Assembly (NCBI GenBank): GCA_035604635.1
Contig: DATNIC010000123.1
Span: 1-44,537, forward strand
From: DATNIC01 sp035604635
Lineage (GTDB): Bacteria; Vulcanimicrobiota; Vulcanimicrobiia; Vulcanimicrobiales; Vulcanimicrobiaceae
DNA: 44,537 nt
Direction of reading: 5' to 3'
The notes beneath the pieces were generated by a model. That model was not told the origin of the DNA. It saw nothing but the letters and a program-made list of their open reading frames with translations, and made no database searches. The position numbers were made by a program, and so were the translations under genes. Within the stretch, counting starts at the first letter, position 1; each line of letters opens with the position of its first letter. This document shows, in pieces, positions 39,818 through 44,537 of this stretch.

Positions 39818-40792
39818 TTGCAAGTGGTGCGCGGAATAAACCTAGTCCCGCTCTCGGCGGACGATTACGTCCGCGACGTCATGCCGCACAGCGCCGCGAT
39901 GTGGTCGTATGGACGCAGTTTCGACGAGTACGTCATGGACTTTCGCCTGCTGGCGCGATCCGCGTATGGAAGGCGCCGCTTTCGGACGATCGGCTTGCGG
40001 ATCGAGGGGGATATCGTCTCCTCGTGCAAGCGCTACGAACGCGAGCTGCACTGCGCCGGATACGCGTTTCGCGCCGTCGGGATCGGCGCCGTCTTCACGC
40101 CGCCTGCGCTGCGCGGGCGCGGGTACGCAAGCGCCCTCTTGGGTGCGCTGCTCGATGTGGAACGCGCCGCCGGAGTCGATCTCACGTATCTCTTCTCCAA
40201 CATCCATCCGCTCTTCTACGAACGGCTCGGCTTCGTCACGCTGCCGTCGCGCACGATCTCGATTCGCGCCTCGTCGCTCGAGCCGCGCAAGATCGACGCC
40301 TTCCCGATCACGCCGGGCGACTGGCCCGCAATGCGTCGCTGCTTCGACGCGCTCGAGGCGCGCCGGCCCTTCGGGTTGCGCCGGACCGCGCTCGTTTGGG
40401 ATTGGGTTCAGCCACGTCGCGCCACGACGCCGGCAGCGCGCGTCGACCTCGCTCTGCGGCGCGGCCGATCGATAGCGGCGTACGTGGCGGGATGGCGCGA
40501 CGTTCGCTCCGACGCCTACGTCTTCGACGAGTTCGCGTTCGCCGACGACGCCGGTCGCGAGGCGATTGCGCCGCTCCTGCGTTTGGCGGCCGGGGACTTG
40601 CGCAAAGTCGTCGGTTGGCTCCCGCCCGATTCCGCGCGCGACGCGCTCCCGCGGGGCGCGGTCAAACGCCGCCGCGATGCGATCGCGATGATTGCGCCGC
40701 TCTCATCGATCGCGCGAGCGCGCTGGCGCCAGCAGAAGGATGAGATTCTGTGCGACCGCGCGGATCGCGCCTGGAGTACGGACGCGATCTGA
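39818..40792 (+). CDS. GNAT-family N-acetyltransferase
   Basis: The 324-residue protein has a GNAT acetyl-CoA-binding motif A, VGIGAVFTPPALRGRGYASALL (near 90-112; R-G-R-G-Y-A), followed by YLFSNIHPLFYERLGFVTLP, the typical last strand-helix of the fold. About 180 residues follow with a second region (VDLALRRGRSIAAYVAGWR) that may be a degenerate second GNAT half, as in Eis-like proteins. The substrate is unknown. TTG 39818 with GAGG 5 bases ahead is taken as start; GTG 39824 is equally possible. It ends 11 bases before the convergent dinB. Confidence 0.8.
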   Translation: MQVVRGINLVPLSADDYVRDVMPHSAAMWSYGRSFDEYVMDFRLLARSAYGRRRFRTIGLRIEGDIVSSCKRYERELHCAGYAFRAVGIGAVFTPPALRGRGYASALLGALLDVERAAGVDLTYLFSNIHPLFYERLGFVTLPSRTISIRASSLEPRKIDAFPITPGDWPAMRRCFDALEARRPFGLRRTALVWDWVQPRRATTPAARVDLALRRGRSIAAYVAGWRDVRSDAYVFDEFAFADDAGREAIAPLLRLAAGDLRKVVGWLPPDSARDALPRGAVKRRRDAIAMIAPLSSIARARWRQQKDEILCDRADRAWSTDAI

Positions 40793-40803
40793 CATCGTCG
40801 TTC

Positions 40804-41844
40804 CTACAGCAGCGACATTTGACGCGTCGTCTCTTCGGTGAGATCGCCGATCCTGATCCCGATCAGACGAATGGGCACGCCGTCGGCATGCGCCCTTTGC
40901 AGGCACCGCTCGGCGGCGGAATAGATCGCTTCCGGATCGTCGGTCGGCTCGTTGAGATGGGTTTGACGGCTCGTGATCTTGAAGTCGGCACCCTTGAGTT
41001 TGACGCCGACCGAGGCGCCGCGAACGCCGTGCTGGCGCAACCGTTCGGCGATCTCGACCGACTGCTCGCGCAACACGTCGCGGAGCTTGCCGTGCTCGCG
41101 AACGTCGAATTCGAACGTCTCCTCGGTCGAGACCGAGACCGTGTCGCGATCGGCGCTGACGGTTCGATCGTCGTTCCCGCGTGCCAGTTCGCGCAGCATT
41201 TTCCCCGTTCGGCCGAACAACGCGAAGAGCCGCGCATCGTCGAGCATAGCGAACTCACCGATCGTCGTCACACCCGCTTGCGCCAGCCGGGCTTGGGCTT
41301 TCGGCCCGACGCCCCACAACCGGCCGACGGGCTGCGGCGCCAGAAACACGGCTTCCGTTCCAGGCGGGACGACGGCAAGCCCGTCCGGCTTGCACGAGTC
41401 CGAAGCAATTTTTGCGGTCATCTTCCCCCGAGCGACGCCGGCGCTGACGGTCAGCCCCAATTCGCTGCGGACGCGCTCCCGAACGTTTTTTGCGAACGCT
41501 ACGACGTCGTCCGTCTCCGCGGCACCGATGTCGACGAAGGCCTCGTCGAGCGAAAGGCCTTCGACGGCCTTGGCACCGTCCTCGAAGATCGCGAACACTT
41601 CGCGCGAGACGGCACGGTAGTGCTGATGGTTGGGCGGGACAACGACCAATTCGGGACACATCACGCGGGCGCGAAAGAGCGGTATCGCCGAGCGGACTCC
41701 GAACGGACGCGCTTCGTACGACGCCGTGAGCACGACCGCACGCCGGCTCGAGCCCGCGACCGCGAGCGGTTTGCCTCGCAGCGAGGGATCGTCACGCACC
41801 TCGACCGCTGCATAGAATGCATCGATGTCGAAATGAACGATCAT
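40804..41844 (-). CDS. dinB: DNA polymerase IV (Y-family, translesion)
   Basis: DinB copies past damaged bases. The 346-residue protein has metal ligand D6 in HFDIDAFYAAVE, the S-L-D-E-A-F motif with D100/E101, the SYEARPFGVRSA steric-gate neighbourhood, the HhH LWGVGPKAQARL, and a little-finger domain. It ends RQMSLL, which fits a beta-clamp binding motif (Q-x-S/L-L). It is 9 bases downstream of nfo and probably co-transcribed with it. No LexA-type SOS box is recognised. Confidence 0.93.
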   Translation of the reverse strand: MIVHFDIDAFYAAVEVRDDPSLRGKPLAVAGSSRRAVVLTASYEARPFGVRSAIPLFRARVMCPELVVVPPNHQHYRAVSREVFAIFEDGAKAVEGLSLDEAFVDIGAAETDDVVAFAKNVRERVRSELGLTVSAGVARGKMTAKIASDSCKPDGLAVVPPGTEAVFLAPQPVGRLWGVGPKAQARLAQAGVTTIGEFAMLDDARLFALFGRTGKMLRELARGNDDRTVSADRDTVSVSTEETFEFDVREHGKLRDVLREQSVEIAERLRQHGVRGASVGVKLKGADFKITSRQTHLNEPTDDPEAIYSAAERCLQRAHADGVPIRLIGIRIGDLTEETTRQMSLL

Positions 41845-41853
41845 GCGTGCGGC

Positions 41854-42699
41854 CTAAGCGGCGATCGCGCCGAGAATCGAGCGAATGGCGCCGAGGTTTC
41901 GCTCGTCGTCTGCTTCGGACCCCGGCGTCTCGAGAATCGCAGTCTTGCCGCGCAACGCCGCATGCGAGACGAGCGCCCTAAAACCGTTGATCCCGATCAA
42001 GCCGTCGCCGATGTGCCAGTGACGGTCTTTGTGTCCTCCCAGCGGCACTTGCGTATCGTTGAAATGGAAGAGCGGGACGCGGTCGAGGCCGAGACGCTCG
42101 TCGACGAGCGCGAAGAACCGCTCGACTCCTTGCGCGTCGGAGATCTCATAGCCGGCAGCCCACGAATGTGCGGTATCGAGGCAGACCGCGAGCTGCGGGT
42201 GGTCGATCGTCCGCACGAAGTCTCCCAGCTCCTCGATCGTCCCGCCGCAGAGTTGGCCGGCACCGGCCGAGTTTTCGAGGACGAGGTAGACGCCCGGCGC
42301 GATCATCGCGAGCGCATCTTCGAGCGCGCGGCAGACGCGCACGAAACCCGCGTTGCGGTCGCCGGACCCGTACGAACCCAAGTGCGTGTTGACGTACGCG
42401 ACCTCGCCCACGGCCGCAACGGCGAGATCGTTCTTGAGTAAGCGCAGCGAATTTGCGGCTAGCTTCTCGTCTTCGCTCGCTAGATTGATCAGATAGGACG
42501 TATGGATGACGGCCGGTGCGAGGCCGGCGTTGCGCCGCAGGTCGCGGAAGCGCTCGAGCGACGGCCGGTCGATCGGTGAGACCCGGTACGTCTTCGGATT
42601 CCCGCTGAAAAACTGGATGGACGTGCAGCCGATGCGCTTGGCGTACGCGACAGCCGCTTCGTAACCACCGGCGACGCCCACATGGACGCCGAGGCGCAA
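41854..42699 (-). CDS. nfo: Endonuclease IV (AP endonuclease)
   Basis: Nfo cleaves at abasic sites with three zinc ions. From TTG 42699 it has 281 residues starting M-R-L-G-V-H-V-G. Family motifs are VHVGVAGGYEAAV, IQFFSGNPKTY, VIHTSYLINLAS, NTHLGSYGSGD, VLENSAGAG, LAVCLDTAHSWAAGYE, HFNDTQVPLGGHKDRHWHIGDG and ILETPG. These supply the His/Glu/Asp metal ligands. The TTG lies 5 bases after the methyltransferase stop with only a weak ribosome site, so translation is probably coupled. The longer open frame upstream is antisense-free but out of frame with the methyltransferase. Confidence 0.93.
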   Translation of the reverse strand: MRLGVHVGVAGGYEAAVAYAKRIGCTSIQFFSGNPKTYRVSPIDRPSLERFRDLRRNAGLAPAVIHTSYLINLASEDEKLAANSLRLLKNDLAVAAVGEVAYVNTHLGSYGSGDRNAGFVRVCRALEDALAMIAPGVYLVLENSAGAGQLCGGTIEELGDFVRTIDHPQLAVCLDTAHSWAAGYEISDAQGVERFFALVDERLGLDRVPLFHFNDTQVPLGGHKDRHWHIGDGLIGINGFRALVSHAALRGKTAILETPGSEADDERNLGAIRSILGAIAA

Positions 42700-42704
42700 G
42701 GTTG

Positions 42705-43445
42705 TTACGGCACCAGTCCGACGTACAGGTACTGAATGAACGTCGCCTGCATCTCCCCGTCGCCGTACGACGCGCGCAGTTCGGATTCCAGCACCGAGAG
42801 ATAGCGCTCGAGGTTTTCGCCGTAGTGCTCGGACGCTCGGCGCCGGCTGCGCTCGTACGCCATCCAATGATCGACCGTCGTAAAGATGACGTGCCGGAGC
42901 ACGCGCGTCCGGCGATCGGCGAACGGAGCGGCGAAGAATGCTTTGAAGCTGCCTTTGAGCGGATCGGGGATCGGCGGGCGCCTGGCGCGCAGGCTCGCGT
43001 GCTCGCGTGCCTCGCGCGCACGTTCGGTAGAGCTCAACGCCTTCCACCAAATCGCGACCGGCCGGCCGGGACGAACGACGCGCATCAATTCGTCCAGCGC
43101 CTTGACTTGATCGAAGTGATGGAACGCCTGCGCGCAAATCACACCGTCGAACGAGTTGTCCGCGAACGGCAGCTCCTCGGCGCGGCCTTGGACGAATCTG
43201 AGGTTCGGGAGGCGCTTTTGCGCGCTCGCCAAGCGGTCGGCATCCGGGTCCAGTCCCGTCACGATGCAGCCGCGAACCGCGAGGGGTTCGGTGGCATGCC
43301 CAATGCCGCAGCCGACGTCGAGGACTTCGCGCCCGGCGGCGATCCCGCATTCGGCGATGGCATCATAGAGATCCGAACCGTAGCCGCTGTGCCACGGCTC
43401 CGTGGTATTCGCTCGGCTTGGGGTCGGCGACGGAATGATGTTCAC
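42705..43445 (-). CDS. Class I SAM-dependent methyltransferase
   Basis: The 246-residue protein has motif I EVLDVGCGIGHATEPLA (about 40-56), the acidic end of strand 2 in V-T-G-L-D-P-D, F-V-Q-G-R-A-E-E-L-P-F with D-N-S-F-D, and the F-H-H-F-D post-motif. It belongs to the UbiE/Methyltransf_11 type acting on small molecules, but the substrate cannot be stated. It stands between a helicase gene and nfo on the same strand, which may be operon packing rather than shared function. Confidence 0.85.
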   Translation of the reverse strand: MNIIPSPTPSRANTTEPWHSGYGSDLYDAIAECGIAAGREVLDVGCGIGHATEPLAVRGCIVTGLDPDADRLASAQKRLPNLRFVQGRAEELPFADNSFDGVICAQAFHHFDQVKALDELMRVVRPGRPVAIWWKALSSTERAREAREHASLRARRPPIPDPLKGSFKAFFAAPFADRRTRVLRHVIFTTVDHWMAYERSRRRASEHYGENLERYLSVLESELRASYGDGEMQATFIQYLYVGLVP

Positions 43446-43465
43446 GTTATGGCAATATCGGCCGT

Positions 43466-44537
43466 TTAGCGCCGCACCTTGAATCCCGAGCGCGCGCCGA
43501 AGCGCCAGACCTTCCCGCTGGACGCCGAGCGCGAGGGATTGCGCTCGAGGGTCGTCCCGGTCATGAGCACGGCGTCCGAGGGCCGTTCGCGCCGGCCGAC
43601 GCGGCCGATCAACTGTTCGACCTCGGACTCACCGAACGCGTCGGCATCGGTGATCACGATCAAGTCGGCCGCCGGGATGTCGAGGCCGCTGCCGATGAGG
43701 TTCGTGGCCGCGAGGATCGACGGCGCCTGCGCAGTGAACGCCGCCATCATCTCGACCCGGGTCTGCGCGCCATGAACCCGAATCCCGCGCCGCCGCTGCC
43801 GGCTCCGCTGTTCGTTCGAGTCGACCATGTCGCCGCGCAATTGCTGCACCGGGATTCCATAGGTGGCTTCGAGCCGCTCCGCGAGGCGCGGGACGTCACC
43901 GCGCGTCCGGCCGATCACGAAGATGCGCGATTTGCGTTCGAGATGCTCGCGAATAAGTTGGTCGGCGCGCGAAAGCTGCTCGGGCGGGGGCTCGCCCCAC
44001 ACGCCCTCGACCTTGTGCACGGTCGTCGGCAAGACGTCCCACGGCTTGGCCTTCATCGCGACGACGTTGTCGTAGGCACCGACGCGCCGCAGGAACGAAC
44101 GCAGTTCGTCCGGCGTCGCGCTCGCGAAAATCAACGGGCAGTCGAGATCTTCGATGAGCCGCAAATGCTCGCGCTCGTCGAACGCGTTGACGTCGTCGAC
44201 GATGAAGAGCGCGCTGCGATCGATCATCTCCCACAGGTGTTCGCTTGAGATCATCATCGCGCTCCCGATGACGAAGCGGATCGACCCGTCCGCGATCCCG
44301 GCCAAAACTGCCTTGCGCTCGCCCGGAGACGCACCGGCGTGCAGCGCCCCGATACCGAGCCCCGTCCCGGCGAGACGTTCAGTGAAATAGGTTATGTGCT
44401 GGCGGACGAGATCGCGCGTCGGTGCGACGATGCACACGTAGCCGCCGGATTTGAGCGCCGTGTCGACCGCGACGCGCATGAGGACCTCGGTCTTGCCCGA
44501 ACCGGTCGGGGCGCGAAACAGGAACTCGAAGGTTCCA
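43466..44537 (-). CDS. Superfamily 2 helicase, ComFA/PriA-like, 5' end outside the window
   Basis: The frame is open to the window edge, and the first visible residues hold a Walker A (F-R-A-P-T-G-S-G-K-T-E-V-L, encoded about 44489-44527). ATG 44479 is internal and is not the start. Other motifs are IVAPTRDLVRQH (Ia), a divergent Walker B LFIVDDVNAFDE, SATP (III), SRIFVIGRTRGDVPRLAERL (IV), ILAATNLIGSGLDIP (V) and QLIGRVGRRERP (VI). The D-D-V-N-A-F form recalls ComFA's D-E-V-D-A-F, but no zinc motif or partner comFC is visible. A repair or DNA-uptake role is possible. About 357 residues are seen. Confidence 0.75.
   Translation of the reverse strand, partial: GTFEFLFRAPTGSGKTEVLMRVAVDTALKSGGYVCIVAPTRDLVRQHITYFTERLAGTGLGIGALHAGASPGERKAVLAGIADGSIRFVIGSAMMISSEHLWEMIDRSALFIVDDVNAFDEREHLRLIEDLDCPLIFASATPDELRSFLRRVGAYDNVVAMKAKPWDVLPTTVHKVEGVWGEPPPEQLSRADQLIREHLERKSRIFVIGRTRGDVPRLAERLEATYGIPVQQLRGDMVDSNEQRSRQRRRGIRVHGAQTRVEMMAAFTAQAPSILAATNLIGSGLDIPAADLIVITDADAFGESEVEQLIGRVGRRERPSDAVLMTGTTLERNPSRSASSGKVWRFGARSGFKVRR

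Noticed and set aside
40750..42441. 563-codon plus-strand frame
   Set aside because: It is antisense to dinB and nfo, whose catalytic motifs are complete.
1..44537. CRISPR arrays, tRNA/rRNA genes, prophage or insertion sequences
   Set aside because: No regularly spaced repeats, cloverleaf sequences, transposase or integrase motifs were found on either strand by eye.

Overview
The window is about 44.5 kb of GC-rich bacterial chromosome, densely packed with housekeeping genes. No phage, insertion sequence, CRISPR array, tRNA or rRNA was recognised. Gene content suggests an uncultured, probably aerobic, environmental bacterium: homodimeric-type pyruvate dehydrogenase with de novo lipoylation genes, a Ycf45-like R3H/AAA ATPase, a split AddAB-like nuclease/helicase pair, PdxST-type vitamin B6 synthesis and PilZ signalling. 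The combination and codon style would fit a lineage such as Candidatus Eremiobacterota (WPS-2). That placement is an impression from gene content, not a computed result. Many genes start with GTG or TTG, and stop/start overlaps (GTGA, ATGA, TGATG) are common.

Layout. 1-6.2 kb: an acyl-CoA synthetase, a secreted Lys/Ala/Pro repeat protein, an SRPBCC protein, endonuclease III, a sulfite-oxidase-like molybdoenzyme, a DUF4397-type lipoprotein and MutY. 6.2-15 kb: a MocR-type regulator divergent from a pyruvate dehydrogenase operon (aceE-aceF-lpdA) that continues into lipB-lipA, so the lipoyl enzyme and the genes that make its cofactor are co-transcribed. 15-19.5 kb: an MFS exporter facing a ychF-gdh-tauE/safE operon. 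19.6-23.2 kb: bifunctional nuclease, MTA phosphorylase and a membrane protein (+), facing tmk-holB (-). 23.3-25.9 kb: a PilZ protein and the R3H/AAA ATPase point tail to tail across a 384-base intergenic region. 26-30.5 kb: a fold-I arginine/lysine/ornithine decarboxylase, two small unknown proteins, an HNH endonuclease and pdxST. 30.6-35.6 kb: a membrane-anchored Pro-rich protein with a six-hairpin glycosidase, ispE with a MobA-like nucleotidyltransferase, and ubiX. 35.7-44.5 kb: a PD-(D/E)XK nuclease plus UvrD-like helicase, a GNAT protein, and a leftward group of helicase, methyltransferase, nfo and dinB.

The DNA-repair content is notable: nth, mutY, nfo, dinB, the nuclease/helicase pair and an HNH protein all lie in one window.

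The most striking non-coding signal is at 23978-24329. Two equally long (148 and 147 nt) structured elements lie in inverted orientation, each predicted to fold as a long closing stem with two hairpins capped by AGGAT. The two copies keep the same unpaired residues, while several base pairs have changed on both sides, which is what a structured RNA (or a folded single-stranded DNA element) would show. I do not recognise this family. Other points are a pdxT reading frame without a canonical start codon, a perfect 10+10 dyad over the tmk start codon, and three adjacent palindromes ahead of the MFS exporter.
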